A stretch of DNA of 64,000 nt from Rathayibacter sp. VKM Ac-2857 (GCF_013205025.1 NZ_JABMLE010000004.1:246946-310945); one strand, 5' to 3'; positions 21,801 through 33,055 are shown, counted from the stretch's first letter. Translations and numbers: made by a program. The notes: a model not told the origin generated them from the letters alone.

Positions 21801-23441
21801 TCTACCCCTGGATCGCGCGCACCCGGCACGCGACCGCGGGCGTCGGCCTCATCTCGCCGCCGCCGCACCACGACATCTACTCGATCGAGGACCTCAAGCA
21901 GCTGATCTTCGACCTCAAGCGGGCGAATCCGAAGGCGCGCATCCACGCGAAGCTCGTCAGCCAGTCGGGCATCGGCGCGGTCGCGGCCGGCACGGCCAAG
22001 GCCCTCGCCGACGTCATCCTCGTCTCGGGCCACGACGGCGGCACCGGCGCGAGCCCCGTCAACTCGCTCAAGCACGCGGGCACCCCGTGGGAGCTCGGCC
22101 TCGCCGAGACCCAGCAGACGCTGATGCTCAACGGCATGCGCGACCGCGTCGTGGTGCAGGTCGACGGCCAGATGAAGACCGGCCGCGACGTCGTGATCGG
22201 GGCCCTGCTCGGCGCCGAGGAGTTCGGCTTCGCCACCGCCCCGCTGATCGTCGAGGGCTGCATCATGATGCGCGTCTGCCACCTCGACACCTGCCCGGTG
22301 GGCGTCGCGACGCAGAACCCCGAGTTGCGCAAGCGCTTCAACGGCAAGCCCGAGTTCGTCGTCAACTTCTTCGAGTTCATCGCCCAGGAGGTGCGCGAGT
22401 ACCTCGCGCAGCTCGGCTTCCGCACGATCGACGAGATCGTCGGCCACCGCGAGCTGCTCGACGTCAACCGCGCCATCGAGCACTGGAAGGCGAGCGGGCT
22501 CGACCTGACGCCGATCCTGGTCGGCCCGGTCTTCCAGGCCGAGGAGCCGCGCCGCCACGGCCGCGCGCAGGAGCACGAGCTGGAGAAGCACTTCGACAAC
22601 GAGCTGATCCGCCTCGCCGCGAACGTCCTCGACCACCGCGGCACCGTCGTGATCGACCGCGAGATCAAGAACACCGAGCGCGCGGTCGGCACGATGCTCG
22701 GCCACGAGGTGACCGTCCGCTACGGCGAGAACGGGCTGCCGGCCGACTCCATCACGGTGAACCTGCGCGGCTCGGCCGGGCAGTCGCTCGGCGCGTTCCT
22801 GCCCGCGGGCATCACGCTGCGCCTCGAGGGCGACTCGAACGACTACGTCGGCAAGGGCCTCTCCGGCGGCCAGATCGTGGTGCGGCCCGACCGCCGCAGC
22901 ACCTTCGACGCGTCGGCGAACGTGATCGCAGGCAACGTGATCGGCTACGGCGCGACCCAGGGCACGATGTTCATCCGCGGGATGGTCGGCGAGCGCTTCC
23001 TGGTCCGCAACTCGGGTGCCACGGCGGTCGTCGAGGGCGTGGGCGACCACGCGCTCGAGTACATGACCGGCGGGCTCGCCGTCATCCTCGGCGCGACCGG
23101 CCGCAACCTCGGCGCAGGCATGTCCGGCGGCACCGCCTACATCCACGACCTGCGCCGCGAGCTGGTGAACCGCGACGCGATCGCCACCGGCGAGCTGACG
23201 CTCTCCGAGCTCGGCAGCGCCGACGTGGAGATCCTGCGCGACCTGCTCGAGCGGCACGTGGCCGAGACCGAGTCGACCCTGGCCCAGGGGATGCTCGACG
23301 ATTTCGACGGAACCGTCTCGCGTTTCGTCAAGGTACTGCCCCGCGACTTCGCCGCGGTGCTCGCGACGCGAGCATCCGCCGTGGAGGAGGGGCTCGACCC
23401 CGACGGCGACGTCGTCTGGGGACGGATTCTGGAGGTGACCG

Positions 23442-23449
<8 letters not shown>
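18854..23449 (+). CDS. gltB: Glutamate synthase (NADPH) large subunit
   Basis: Transfers the glutamine amide to 2-oxoglutarate, giving two glutamates. The 1,531-residue chain contains: the type 2 amidotransferase domain with the presumed N-terminal nucleophile Cys34 (KDACGLAMV) after a short propeptide; a central domain; the FMN synthase domain with [30 protein letters not shown] and [14 protein letters not shown]; the 3Fe-4S cysteines in [19 protein letters not shown] near 1140-1155; and the GxGxG C-terminal domain. ATG 18854 follows GAGGAC at 18840-18845. Earlier in-frame starts reach into lgt and are not supported. gltD overlaps by 8 bp. Confidence 0.95.
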
Positions 23450-24899
<1,450 letters not shown>

Positions 24900-24913
24900 T
24901 CCCACGGACGCGA

Positions 24914-24919
24914 TAGTCT
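24914..24919 (+). promoter_or_regulatory. -10 box of pyk
   Basis: TAGTCT in the 96-bp gltD-pyk gap, giving a leader of about 70 nt. It is the same hexamer as the polA and rpsA -10 boxes. Confidence 0.45.
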
Positions 24920-24995
24920 TCGCGCGCCAGCTTCACAGCTCACCCTCCCCGCTAACGACGCGCCCCCGGGCGCAGAACAACGGAGCACCCCCTCA

Positions 24996-26441
24996 ATGAG
25001 ACGAGCGAAAATCGTCGCCACCCTCGGCCCGGCAACGTCGTCGTACGAGACCATTCGTGCGATCATCGACGCCGGCGTGGACGTGGCCCGCATGAACCTC
25101 AGCCACGGCAGCTACGACGTGCACGAGGGCATCTACCGCCTCGTGCGGAAGGCCGCCGAGGACTCCGGTCGCGCCGTCGCGATCATGGTCGACCTGCAGG
25201 GTCCCAAGATCCGCCTCGGCAAGTTCGAGGGCGGTCCGTACCCCCTCGCCGAGGGCGACGTCTTCACCATCACCACCGAGGACGTCCTCGGCACCAAGGA
25301 GCTCTCGGGCACCACGTTCAAGGGCCTGCCCGACGACGTGAACCCCGGTGACATGCTCCTGATCGACGACGGCAAGGTCGCGGTCCGCGTCACCGCCGTC
25401 GAGGGCCCCCGCGTCATCACCGAGTGCGTCGTCCCCGGCAACATCTCGAACAACAAGGGCATCAACCTGCCCGGCGTCGCGGTCAACGTGCCCGCGCTGT
25501 CGCAGAAGGACGAGGACGACCTCCGCTGGGCGATCCGCCTCGGCGCGGACATCATCGCGCTCTCCTTCGTGCGCAACGCCAGCGACATCGTCCGCGTGCA
25601 CGAGATCATGGCGGAGGAGGGCCGCAAGGCTCCCGTCATCGCCAAGATCGAGAAGCCGCAGGCCGTCGACAACCTGCAGGAGATCATCGACGTCTTCGAC
25701 GGCATCATGGTCGCCCGCGGCGACCTCGGCGTCGAGCTGCCCCTCGAGGCCGTGCCGATCGTGCAGAAGCACGCCGTCGAGCTCGCCCGCCGCTGGGCCA
25801 AGCCCGTCATCGTCGCGACCCAGATGCTCGAGTCGATGATCGAGAGCCCGCGTCCCACCCGCGCCGAGGCCTCCGACGTCGCGAACGCCATCCTCGACGG
25901 AGCCGACGCGGTCATGCTCTCCGGCGAGACCAGCGTCGGCGCCTGGCCGGTCGTCACCGTCCAGACCATGGCGCGCATCGTTGAGTCGACCGAGGAGCAC
26001 GGCCTCGAGCGGATCCCCCCGCTCGGCAGCAAGCCGCGCACCCAGGGCGGCTCCGTCACCCTCGCCGCCGCCGAGGTCGCCGAGTTCGTCGAGGCCAAGT
26101 TCCTCTGCGTCTTCACCGAGTCCGGCGACTCCGTCCGCCGCATGACCCGCCTGCGCCACGGCATCCCGATCATCGGCTTCACCCCCGAGCCCTCGGTCCG
26201 CCGCCGCATGGCGCTCAACTGGGGCGTCCAGTCCTACGTCACGCCCCGCGTGAACCACACGGACGCGATGTTCGCCCAGGTCGACGCCGTCCTCCTCCGC
26301 GAGAACCTCGCGAAGGCCGGCGACACCGTCGTCGTCGTCTCCGGGTCGCCCCCCGGACGCGCCGGCACCACCAACGACATGCGCGTGCACGTCGTCGGCT
26401 CCTCCAGCTCCTCGGAGCCGGTGGAGAACTGGGACCACTGA
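24996..26441 (+). CDS. pyk: Pyruvate kinase
   Basis: Last step of glycolysis, PEP + ADP to pyruvate + ATP. The 481-residue product shows [28 protein letters not shown], the catalytic lysine in [13 protein letters not shown] near 220, [12 protein letters not shown] near 246 and the domain-C end [16 protein letters not shown]. The short B domain is present ([12 protein letters not shown] onward). It has its own promoter and ends at a strong hairpin, so it is monocistronic. Confidence 0.96.
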   Translation: MRRAKIVATLGPATSSYETIRAIIDAGVDVARMNLSHGSYDVHEGIYRLVRKAAEDSGRAVAIMVDLQGPKIRLGKFEGGPYPLAEGDVFTITTEDVLGTKELSGTTFKGLPDDVNPGDMLLIDDGKVAVRVTAVEGPRVITECVVPGNISNNKGINLPGVAVNVPALSQKDEDDLRWAIRLGADIIALSFVRNASDIVRVHEIMAEEGRKAPVIAKIEKPQAVDNLQEIIDVFDGIMVARGDLGVELPLEAVPIVQKHAVELARRWAKPVIVATQMLESMIESPRPTRAEASDVANAILDGADAVMLSGETSVGAWPVVTVQTMARIVESTEEHGLERIPPLGSKPRTQGGSVTLAAAEVAEFVEAKFLCVFTESGDSVRRMTRLRHGIPIIGFTPEPSVRRRMALNWGVQSYVTPRVNHTDAMFAQVDAVLLRENLAKAGDTVVVVSGSPPGRAGTTNDMRVHVVGSSSSSEPVENWDH

Positions 26442-26447
26442 GTCTCT

Positions 26448-26486
26448 GCAGAAGGGCCCGGTCGCTTGCGCGGCCGGGCCCTTCTG
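26448..26486 (+). terminator. Transcription terminator of pyk
   Basis: Near-perfect stem of about 14 bp (GCAGAAGGGCCCGG at 26448-26461, CCGGGCCCTTCTGC at 26473-26486). No long U run follows, as is common in actinobacteria. Confidence 0.8.
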
Positions 26487-26715
26487 CGACGGACTCCTCG
26501 TTCCTCGTCGTCCGTCGGCGGTCGGCTTCGCGACGGGGTGCGCTGGTGGGAGCCGGTCGCGTTCCGGGTACGACGATCCGCTGGCACGCGGATCGCCGGT
26601 GACCCTGCGGAGCGGCGGCTGGTCTGCAGGGGTGGCGGCCCTTCGGGCGCCACGCTCCCGGACTCGCGGCGCCGCTCCCGCTCCCGCTGATCGAGAAGCC
26701 GCGCAGCGGCCCCAG

Positions 26716-26755
26716 CATGCTGGTCGAGTAGCCGCGCAGCGGCGTATCGAGACCC
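26716..26755 (+). repeat. GTAG-hairpin intergenic repeat, copy 1 (forward)
   Basis: CATGCTGGTCGAGTAG then CCGCGCAGCGG then CGTATCGAGACCC. The GC-rich arms fold around GCA and the TCGA blocks flank them. Confidence 0.8.
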
Positions 26756-26882
26756 ACGTTTGTCAGTGCATCGGGTGCAAGGGCCGCGGCCCCTTCGGGG
26801 CGCGAGCCGCTCCTCGCCGCACGAGCAAGCCGCCGACGCTGGCTGCGCGTGCACAGCGGCCCCTTCAGAGGGCCGCGCCTCC

Positions 26883-26922
26883 CATGCTGGTCGAGTAGCC
26901 GCGCAGCGGCGTATCGAGACCC
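26883..26922 (+). repeat. GTAG-hairpin intergenic repeat, copy 2 (forward)
   Basis: Identical over 40 bp to copy 1. With copy 3 downstream it forms an inverted pair. Confidence 0.8.
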
Positions 26923-26968
26923 GGCGTCGTCAGCAGGGCGGGTCTGCAGACTCGTGTTCAGGCGTGGT

Positions 26969-27010
26969 GGATCTCGATACGTCCGCTGCGCGGGCTACTC
27001 GATCAGCATG
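26969..27010 (-). repeat. GTAG-hairpin intergenic repeat, copy 3 (reverse)
   Basis: Reverse-oriented copy with the longer CCCGC-type stem and one base change (ATACGTCCGC). It ends 67 bp before the ppx promoter. Confidence 0.8.
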
Positions 27011-27077
27011 CACGCGCCCGCGGTCGCGGTGCCGTGGGGGACGTCGCCGCCGGTCCGGGGGTGGCTGCGGGCCGCGC

Positions 27078-27083
27078 TAGCGT
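27078..27083 (+). promoter_or_regulatory. -10 box of ppx, leaderless
   Basis: TAGCGT ends 6 nt before the ATG. Confidence 0.5.
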
Positions 27084-27089
27084 GGAGGC

Positions 27090-28058
27090 ATGCGACTCGG
27101 CGTGCTCGACATCGGCTCCAACACGGTCCATCTGCTGCTCGTCGACGCGCACCCGGGGGCTCGGCCCGTGCCGTACCGGTCGCACAAGCGCAGCCTCGCG
27201 CTCGTCGCCTACCTCGACGCCGCGGGGGACATCACCGAGGAGGGGCAGCGCGAGCTGATCTCCTTCGTCGCGGAGGCGCACGAGGTCGCCCGCCGCCACC
27301 GCGCGGAGGACCTGCTCGCCTTCGCCACTTCCGCGATCCGCGAGGCCGGCAACGGCGCCGCGGTGCTCGAGCGCGTCCGCACCGAGACCGGCGTGCACCT
27401 GCAGGAGCTCGGCGGCGAGGCCGAGGCCTCCGCGACCTTCCTCGCCGTCCGCCGCTGGTTCGGCTGGGGCGCCGGCTCGATCCTCGATCTCGACATCGGC
27501 GGCGGCTCCTTCGAGCTGTCGATGGGCGTCGACGAGGTGCCCGAGCTCGCCGTCTCGGTGCCGCTCGGTGCCGGCCGCGTGACTCGCGACCTCCTGAACG
27601 GCGATCCCGCTTCCGCGACGAGCGTCAAGGCCGCCCGCCGGCACGCCCGCGAGGTGCTCGCCGAGCCCGTCCGCGCCTTCCTCGCCCTCGGCACCCCCGA
27701 TCTCGTGGCGGGCACCTCGAAGACCTTCCGCTCCCTGGCTCGGATCGCCGGGGCCGCTCCGAGCGCCGCCGGCCCGCTCGCCCGCCGCGAGCTGCACCTG
27801 GTCGACCTCCGGCTCTGGTCCTCCCGCCTCGCCGCGATCAGCGCGGCCGACCGCTCGGCACTCCCCGGCGTCTCCACCCTCCGCGCCCCGCAGCTGCTGG
27901 CCGGTGCGCTCGTCGCCGAGGCGGCCATGGAGGCGCTGCACGTCGAGACGCTCGTGATCTGCCCGTGGGCGACCCGCGAGGGCCTGATCATCCGCCGCTT
28001 CGAGCTCCTCGACGCGCAGCTGCAGCGCGACGAGCCTCAGCTGAGCGTGATGCTGTAG
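27090..28058 (+). CDS. Ppx/GppA family phosphatase
   Basis: Exopolyphosphatase or pppGpp phosphohydrolase of the actin-like ATPase fold. The 322-residue protein has the phosphate-1 loop GVLDIGSNTVHLLLVDA at residues 4-20, ATSAIREAGNG near 75, the phosphate-2 motif LDLDIGGGSFELSMG near 132 and VAGTSKTFRSLARIAG near 210. It has only the catalytic Ppx/GppA core, without the C-terminal HD-like domain of E. coli Ppx, which is the usual actinobacterial short form. Which substrate it uses cannot be read from sequence. It converges with the mutarotase gene, overlapping tail to tail by 22 bp. Confidence 0.9.
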   Translation: MRLGVLDIGSNTVHLLLVDAHPGARPVPYRSHKRSLALVAYLDAAGDITEEGQRELISFVAEAHEVARRHRAEDLLAFATSAIREAGNGAAVLERVRTETGVHLQELGGEAEASATFLAVRRWFGWGAGSILDLDIGGGSFELSMGVDEVPELAVSVPLGAGRVTRDLLNGDPASATSVKAARRHAREVLAEPVRAFLALGTPDLVAGTSKTFRSLARIAGAAPSAAGPLARRELHLVDLRLWSSRLAAISAADRSALPGVSTLRAPQLLAGALVAEAAMEALHVETLVICPWATREGLIIRRFELLDAQLQRDEPQLSVML

Positions 28059-28918
28059 GAGAAGGCGCGCTGCTCGCCCGGCGCGAGCACGAACTGCCGC
28101 GGCTTGTCGACGATGTCGCCGTCCCACCCCTCCGGCGTCGGCACGCTCCGCCACGGCTCGATGCAGACGAACGGCGCGCCGACCGGCTTCCAGACGCCGA
28201 CGACGTCGAAGTCGCCGGTATCGACCGCGATCGAGCGCGCACCCTCGGCCTCGAGGGTCAGCGTGCGGCGACGCGGCTCGTCGAAGATCAGCACGCCCTC
28301 CTCGAAGTGCGCGTCGTCGACCGTGAGCACGCCGTCCTCGAGCGGCGCCGGGTGGCGCTCGGCGACGAGCAGGTTCTCGGGCGCCCGGCGGAAGCCCTCC
28401 GGCTCGGGCTGCGCGAAGCGGATCCGGTGCTCGCCGGTCGCCCCGGGCAGCGGCAGCGCGAACGCCGGGTGGTTGCCGACCGAGGCGCCGAGCGGCTCCG
28501 TGCCGCGGTTCTCGACGGTCTGCGTGATCCGCAGCGTCGCGCCGGTCACCGCGTAGGCGATCAGCAGCGACCAGTCGAAGGGGAAGACCGCGCAGGTGGC
28601 GGCGTCGCTGCGCAGCCGGAAGACGGCCTCGTCGCCGCCGACGCCGGCCAGCTCGAAGACGCGGTCGCGCGCGAAGCCGTGCTGGCCCATCGCGTAGTCC
28701 CGGCCGTCGTGGTGCAGGGTGTCGCCCGGCAGCCGTCCGATGATCGGGAAGAGCACGGGAGCGTGCCGACGCCATTCGGGGCCGGCCTGCCAGAGGTACT
28801 CGCGGTTCTCGCCGTCGCGGAGGGAGGTCATCTCGGCGCCCGCGGTCGTGAGCGCCACGCGGAGCTCGTCGCTGCCGATCGCGAGGACGGTGGGGTCGGG
28901 GGAGTCGTTGCTGCTCAT
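28037..28918 (-). CDS. Aldose 1-epimerase family protein (glucose-6-phosphate 1-epimerase-like mutarotase)
   Basis: Galactose-mutarotase fold enzyme, likely interconverting hexose anomers. The 293-residue product has ENREYLWQAGPEWRRHAPVLF near 37-57, where the R-HAPVLFP(I)IGRLPGD segment is typical of the LacX/YeaD-like branch, then YAMGQHGFARDRVFE, SVGNHPAFALPLP (catalytic His) and FVCIEPWRSVPTP, whose Glu is the general base. The start at 28918 sits 6 nt after a CAGAAT hexamer on this strand. Free sugar versus sugar phosphate specificity is uncertain. Confidence 0.87.
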   Translation of the reverse strand: MSSNDSPDPTVLAIGSDELRVALTTAGAEMTSLRDGENREYLWQAGPEWRRHAPVLFPIIGRLPGDTLHHDGRDYAMGQHGFARDRVFELAGVGGDEAVFRLRSDAATCAVFPFDWSLLIAYAVTGATLRITQTVENRGTEPLGASVGNHPAFALPLPGATGEHRIRFAQPEPEGFRRAPENLLVAERHPAPLEDGVLTVDDAHFEEGVLIFDEPRRRTLTLEAEGARSIAVDTGDFDVVGVWKPVGAPFVCIEPWRSVPTPEGWDGDIVDKPRQFVLAPGEQRAFSYSITLS

Positions 28919-28924
28919 CCTCCG

Positions 28925-28930
28925 ATTCTG
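28925..28930 (-). promoter_or_regulatory. Possible -10 box of the mutarotase gene
   Basis: CAGAAT on the minus strand, 6 nt from the start codon. The intervening CGGAGG could instead serve as a very close Shine-Dalgarno sequence. Confidence 0.35.
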
Positions 28931-28997
28931 CCGCTGCGACGGGTCGGCGCGCAGACCGGTGCCGCCTCGGCGCGGGAGCGGTGTCGGAGCGGCGTGA

Positions 28998-29003
28998 CAG
29001 CAT
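28998..29003 (+). promoter_or_regulatory. Possible -10 box of the SNF2 gene
   Basis: CAGCAT (in TGACAGCAT) ends 6 nt before the ATG at 29010, the spacing seen for the other leaderless genes. Confidence 0.3.
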
Positions 29004-29009
29004 GGGGCG

Positions 29010-32000
29010 ATGCCTCCCGAGAAGCCCGCCGCCTCCTGGCGCGCCCGCGTGGGCGAGCTCAGCGGCGGCGACCCCGTCGAGGCGGCTCCGGTGCTCACCC
29101 CGATCGGTCTGCAGTTCGAGCTGCGCCGCCTCGTCCGGCGCGCCGACGACCCGTGGCGCGCCCCGGCGAGCGAGCGCGTCACCGCCGCGACGTACGACCC
29201 CGCCGAGCGCGAGGAGCACCGCCTCGCGACCCGCCCGGTCGTGCCCGGTCGCGGCGGAGCCTGGAACCGCTCGACGCTGACCTGGAAGTCGCTGAACTTC
29301 CAGACCCACCGGCTCTCGCTCGACCCCGCGCACCAGCGCTGGTTCGCCGAGTTCGCGGCCCTGCACCGGGCCACCCGGACCGTGCACCTCGGCCAGGACC
29401 CGGACTGGATCCACCTCGACGACTACGAGAGCCCGCTGCTCTGGCGCCTGCTCGAGCAGGCCGAGGGCCTGCGCATCCCGCTGCTCACCACCGGCACGGG
29501 TGCTCTCGCGCGCTCCGCCTCGGCGCACGTCGCCCTGGTCGCGTCCGATCAGGCGGGCGCCCTGGAGCTCACCCCCGTCCTCCGGCTCGACGCCGGCGAG
29601 CGCCCGATCGAGGCCGCCAGGCCCATCGCCCGGCACGGTGTCTACCTGGTGGAGTCCGGTGACCCGACCGCGCTGCTGCTCGCGCCCACGCCGCAGCCGC
29701 TCGACGACGAGGAGCTGCGGCTGCTCCGCCATCCCGAGCCGACCAGCGTCCCGGCGGAGGACGTCGCCGAGTTCCTGGAGGAGCACCTGCCGACCCTGCG
29801 TGGCCGCGTCGCCGTGCGCGGCGCGGACGCGGGCGTGGAGCTCGACGAGCCCGAGCCGCCCCGGCTCGTCTGCACCGTCTCCTTCGAGCCGCGCCGCGTC
29901 GTCCGTATCTCCTGGCACTGGCGGCGGAGCGCGGACCGGGCCCGCGAGCTCGACGGCGCGAGCGACGACGTGATCGAGACCGCCATCCTCCGGCGCGCCC
30001 GCACCGTCCTGGCAGCGGCGCAGTCCGACGTCGTCCCGGACATCGACCGGCCGGCCGTCCTGCGCGGCGCGGCGGCGGCGGTCTTCGTGGTCGAGCAGCT
30101 GCCCCTCCTGGAGGAGGTCGGCGGCGTGCGGATCGAGCGCGAGGGCAAGCAGCCCGATTACCGCCTCCTCAACGGACCGCTGACCCTCACCCTCACCGCC
30201 GTCGACACCGAGAGCGCGGACTGGTTCGACCTCGGCGTCGTCGTCACGATCGGCGACGCGAGCGTGCCGTTCGGCCCGCTGTTCCGAGCGCTCGCGAGCG
30301 GCGGCGACCGGATCCGGCTCGTCGACCACTCCTACCTCTCGCTCGCGCATCCGGGACTCGACCGGCTCCGCGAGCTGCTGCACCGCGCCGACGAGCTGGA
30401 GGAGTGGGAGACCGGCCCGCGGATCGGCCGGCACCAGACCGCGCTCTGGGACGACCTGGACGAGCTCGCCGACGCGAGCGTCGCCTCCGACGCCTGGAAG
30501 GACGTGCTCGCGAACGCACTGGCGGCCGGTGCGCCGGTCGACGTCGAGCCGCCGACCGGCCTCACCGGCGAGCTGCGCTCGTACCAGCGCGAGGGCTACT
30601 CCTGGCTCGTGCACCGCCGCCGGCACGGCCTGGGCGGGATCCTCGCCGACGACATGGGGCTGGGCAAGACGCTGCAGACCCTCGCGATGATGCTTCAGGC
30701 CGTCGAGGAGGCGCGCGCCGGCGGAGTCCGGGCCGCGCCGTTCCTCGTGGTCGCGCCGACCTCGGTGCTGCCCGGCTGGCTCTCGGAGGCCGCGCGCTTC
30801 GCCCCGTCGCTCCGGGTCGCGGCGGTCACCAGCTCGCGGGAGGGACGCGGCGAGTCGCTCGCCGCACTGCCGGCCGACGTGGACGTCGTGGTTACCAGCT
30901 ACGCCGTGCTCCGCCTGGCCGGTGAGCAGTGGGCCGAGCGGAAGTGGTCGGCCCTCGTGCTCGACGAGGCGCAGTTCGTGAAGAACCCGTCCTCGCAGGC
31001 GCACAAGGCGGCCCGGAGCGTCGGCGCGCCGATCACACTCGCGCTCACCGGCACGCCGCTCGAGAACTCGCTCGACGAGCTGTGGGCGGTGCTCGCGCTG
31101 ACCGCGCCCGGGCTCCTGCCGTCGCTGCGGCGCTTCCGCGAGGAGTTCACCCGCCCGATCCTGCACGCGGACGAGCCGGTCGGCATCGCCTCGCCGGACC
31201 TGTCGGCGGGGCGCACGGTCTCGCACTCCGAGGGAGCGCGGCGGCGCCTCGACCGGCTGCGACGCCGGATCCGCCCGTTCCTGCTGCGCCGCACGAAGGA
31301 GGCGGTGGCGCCCGAGCTGCCAGAGAAGCAGGAGCAGACCCTCGAGGTCACCCTCGCCCCGAGTCACCGCGTGCTCTACGACGGCTACCTGCAGCGCGAG
31401 CGGCGGAAGCTCCTCGGGCTCGTCGACGACCTCGACCGCCAGCGCTTCACCGTGTTCCGCTCGCTCACGCTGCTCCGCCTGCTCGCCCTCGACGCGTCCC
31501 TGGTCGATCCCGCGTACCGGCACGTGCCCTCCGCCAAGCTCGACGCGCTGCTCGAGCAGCTCGACGACGTCCTGGCCGAGGGGCGCCGGGCGCTCGTCTT
31601 CAGCACCTTCACCTCGTACCTCGAGCGGGCGGCCGAGCGGCTGCGCCGGCGGGGGATCCCGTTCGTGCAGCTCGACGGCTCCACTCGGGACAGGGGTGCG
31701 GTGATCGACGAGTTCCGCTCCGGGGCCGCGCCGGTCTTCCTGATCAGCCTGAAGGCGGGCGGCACGGGGCTCACGCTGACCGAGGCCGACCACGTCTTCA
31801 TCCTCGACCCCTGGTGGAACCCGGCGGCCGAGGCGCAGGCGGTCGACCGCGCGCACCGCATCGGCCAGGAGCGCCGGGTCAACGTCTACCGGCTGGTGGC
31901 GAAGGACACGATCGAGGAGAAGATCGTCCGGCTGAAGGAGCGCAAGGCGCGGCTGAGCACCGCCGTGCTCGACGAGGGCGAGCTGTTCGCGCAGGCGCTG

Positions 32001-32036
32001 ACCGCGGACGATCTGCGCGAGCTGCTGGGGGAGTGA
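29010..32036 (+). CDS. SNF2-family DEAD/DEAH-box ATPase
   Basis: Swi2/Snf2 double-stranded-DNA translocase, probably acting on RNA polymerase or other DNA-bound proteins (RapA/HepA-like role, inferred). The 1,008-residue chain has an N-terminal ~500-residue region of unknown fold. The ATPase core follows with Walker A GILADDMGLGKTLQTLA near 540-556, motif II LVLDEAQFVKNPSSQ near 650, motif III LALTGTPLENSLDELW, and the helicase C domain with LVFSTFTSYLERA and motif VI AQAVDRAHRIGQ. No SWIM zinc motif was seen. It is flanked by a divergent gene on the left and MpaB on the right; no phage-defence partner is visible. Confidence 0.9.
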   Translation: MPPEKPAASWRARVGELSGGDPVEAAPVLTPIGLQFELRRLVRRADDPWRAPASERVTAATYDPAEREEHRLATRPVVPGRGGAWNRSTLTWKSLNFQTHRLSLDPAHQRWFAEFAALHRATRTVHLGQDPDWIHLDDYESPLLWRLLEQAEGLRIPLLTTGTGALARSASAHVALVASDQAGALELTPVLRLDAGERPIEAARPIARHGVYLVESGDPTALLLAPTPQPLDDEELRLLRHPEPTSVPAEDVAEFLEEHLPTLRGRVAVRGADAGVELDEPEPPRLVCTVSFEPRRVVRISWHWRRSADRARELDGASDDVIETAILRRARTVLAAAQSDVVPDIDRPAVLRGAAAAVFVVEQLPLLEEVGGVRIEREGKQPDYRLLNGPLTLTLTAVDTESADWFDLGVVVTIGDASVPFGPLFRALASGGDRIRLVDHSYLSLAHPGLDRLRELLHRADELEEWETGPRIGRHQTALWDDLDELADASVASDAWKDVLANALAAGAPVDVEPPTGLTGELRSYQREGYSWLVHRRRHGLGGILADDMGLGKTLQTLAMMLQAVEEARAGGVRAAPFLVVAPTSVLPGWLSEAARFAPSLRVAAVTSSREGRGESLAALPADVDVVVTSYAVLRLAGEQWAERKWSALVLDEAQFVKNPSSQAHKAARSVGAPITLALTGTPLENSLDELWAVLALTAPGLLPSLRRFREEFTRPILHADEPVGIASPDLSAGRTVSHSEGARRRLDRLRRRIRPFLLRRTKEAVAPELPEKQEQTLEVTLAPSHRVLYDGYLQRERRKLLGLVDDLDRQRFTVFRSLTLLRLLALDASLVDPAYRHVPSAKLDALLEQLDDVLAEGRRALVFSTFTSYLERAAERLRRRGIPFVQLDGSTRDRGAVIDEFRSGAAPVFLISLKAGGTGLTLTEADHVFILDPWWNPAAEAQAVDRAHRIGQERRVNVYRLVAKDTIEEKIVRLKERKARLSTAVLDEGELFAQALTADDLRELLGE

Positions 32037-32112
32037 GCGCCGTGGTGGGTCGCCCGCGGTGTGACCCATGGAAGGGTGACGCGACAACCAGCCGCACCCC
32101 AGGATCCGAGCG

Positions 32113-32118
32113 CAGACT
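32113..32118 (+). promoter_or_regulatory. Possible -10 box of the mpaB-like gene, leaderless
   Basis: CAGACT ends 6 nt before ATG 32125. Confidence 0.4.
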
Positions 32119-32124
32119 GACCCG

Positions 32125-32985
32125 ATGAGCCGACGCCGTCCCCGCCCCCGCCCCGACTGGGTCGCCGCCCTCGAGACGGGGGACGACGCGGGACTCTTCG
32201 GCCCCGGCAGCGCCGTCTGGGCCGTCAACGGCGCGATGCCGACGATGGTCGCCGGCGTCCGCGCGCTGCTGATGCAGACGCTGCACGCGGGCGCGATGGC
32301 CGGCGTGCACGACCACTCCCGCTACCGCGAGGACCCGATGGGCCGCCTCGACAACACCGTGCGCTGGGTGCTCACCACGAGCTTCGGCGACACCGCCACC
32401 GCCTCCGGGGCCGCCCGCTGGGTGACCGGAGTGCACGAGCGGATCGTCGGCACCTACCAGGACGCGGCCGACGTCGAGCGGCACTACTCGGCACAGGACC
32501 CGCGGCTGCTGCTCTGGGTGCACGACGCCTTCACCGACGCGTTCCTCGGCGCGCACGAGCTGTGGGGCGGCCCGATCCCGGGCGGCGCCGACGCCTACGT
32601 CCGCGAGTGGGCCGCGTCGGGCCGCCTGCTCGGGGTCGAGAACCCGCCCGAGAGCGTCGCCGAGCTGCGCGAGCAGCTGGCCGGGTTCGCGGGCGAGCTG
32701 CGTCCCGACGAGCGCGTGCACGAGGCGGTCGAGTTCCTCCGGACGGTGAAGCTGCCCGGCGAGGCCGGCGTGATCTACCCGCTGCTCTTCGCCGGCGCCA
32801 CCGCCTCGCTGTCGCCCGAGGTGCGCCGCCTCCTCGGCCTCCGCCGCCCGTGGTGGCCCGCGATCACCGCGACCCGCCTGCTGATGCGCTCCCTCGAGCT
32901 GTACCTCGGCCACGTCTCGCCCAGCGAGCGCGCCGCGCGCACCCGCCTCGGCCGCCTCGCCGCGACGCGCACCGCCGCGGGCTGA
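32125..32985 (+). CDS. Oxygenase MpaB family protein (DUF2236)
   Basis: Heme-dependent oxygenase family related to latex-clearing protein and fungal MpaB. The 286-residue product begins with an Arg/Pro-rich stretch, then the family pattern GSAVWAVNGAMPTMVAGVRA, LMQTLHAGAMAGVHDHSRY, RWVLTTSFGDT, WVHDAFTDAFLGAHELWGG and YVREWAASGRLLGVENPP. Histidines in the LHAG and WVHDAF segments are the likely heme-ligand region. The substrate is unknown. It is a single gene between the SNF2 ATPase and the TetR-carD pair. Confidence 0.85.
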   Translation: MSRRRPRPRPDWVAALETGDDAGLFGPGSAVWAVNGAMPTMVAGVRALLMQTLHAGAMAGVHDHSRYREDPMGRLDNTVRWVLTTSFGDTATASGAARWVTGVHERIVGTYQDAADVERHYSAQDPRLLLWVHDAFTDAFLGAHELWGGPIPGGADAYVREWAASGRLLGVENPPESVAELREQLAGFAGELRPDERVHEAVEFLRTVKLPGEAGVIYPLLFAGATASLSPEVRRLLGLRRPWWPAITATRLLMRSLELYLGHVSPSERAARTRLGRLAATRTAAG

Positions 32986-33032
32986 TCTCGGCGGCCCTCC
33001 GCGCCGGTCGCTCCACCAGTTCGCCGGGCTTT

Positions 33033-33048
33033 CCGAACACCTGTCCGG
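33033..33048 (+). promoter_or_regulatory. Candidate operator dyad in the TetR-gene promoter
   Basis: Imperfect palindrome CCGAACACCTGTCCGG; 12 of 16 positions match its own reverse complement, centred on ACA-CC-TGT. It lies where the -35 of the TAGACT box (33056) would be, a usual place for TetR autorepression. That it is the operator is inference. Confidence 0.4.
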
Positions 33049-33055
33049 GAAGTGG

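Larger units (their letters stand above)
26442..27089. other. Non-coding gap pyk-ppx with a repeat cluster
   Basis: 648 bp without a credible gene. It holds the pyk terminator, a degenerate half copy of the intergenic repeat at 26688-26711, two full forward copies, one reverse copy and several GC-rich CGGCCC/GGGCCG runs. The short open frames crossing it encode only repeat-derived Arg/Pro/Ser-rich peptides. Confidence 0.75.

Noticed and set aside
26442-27089. Insertion sequence or transposase remnant
   Set aside because: No transposase-like frame or terminal inverted repeats with target duplication were found; only the short repeat family and GC-rich hairpins.
29010-32036. Phage-defence (DISARM or similar) SNF2 helicase system
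   Set aside because: The usual partners (methyltransferase, PLD-like or DUF1998 proteins) are absent; its neighbours are a mutarotase and MpaB.
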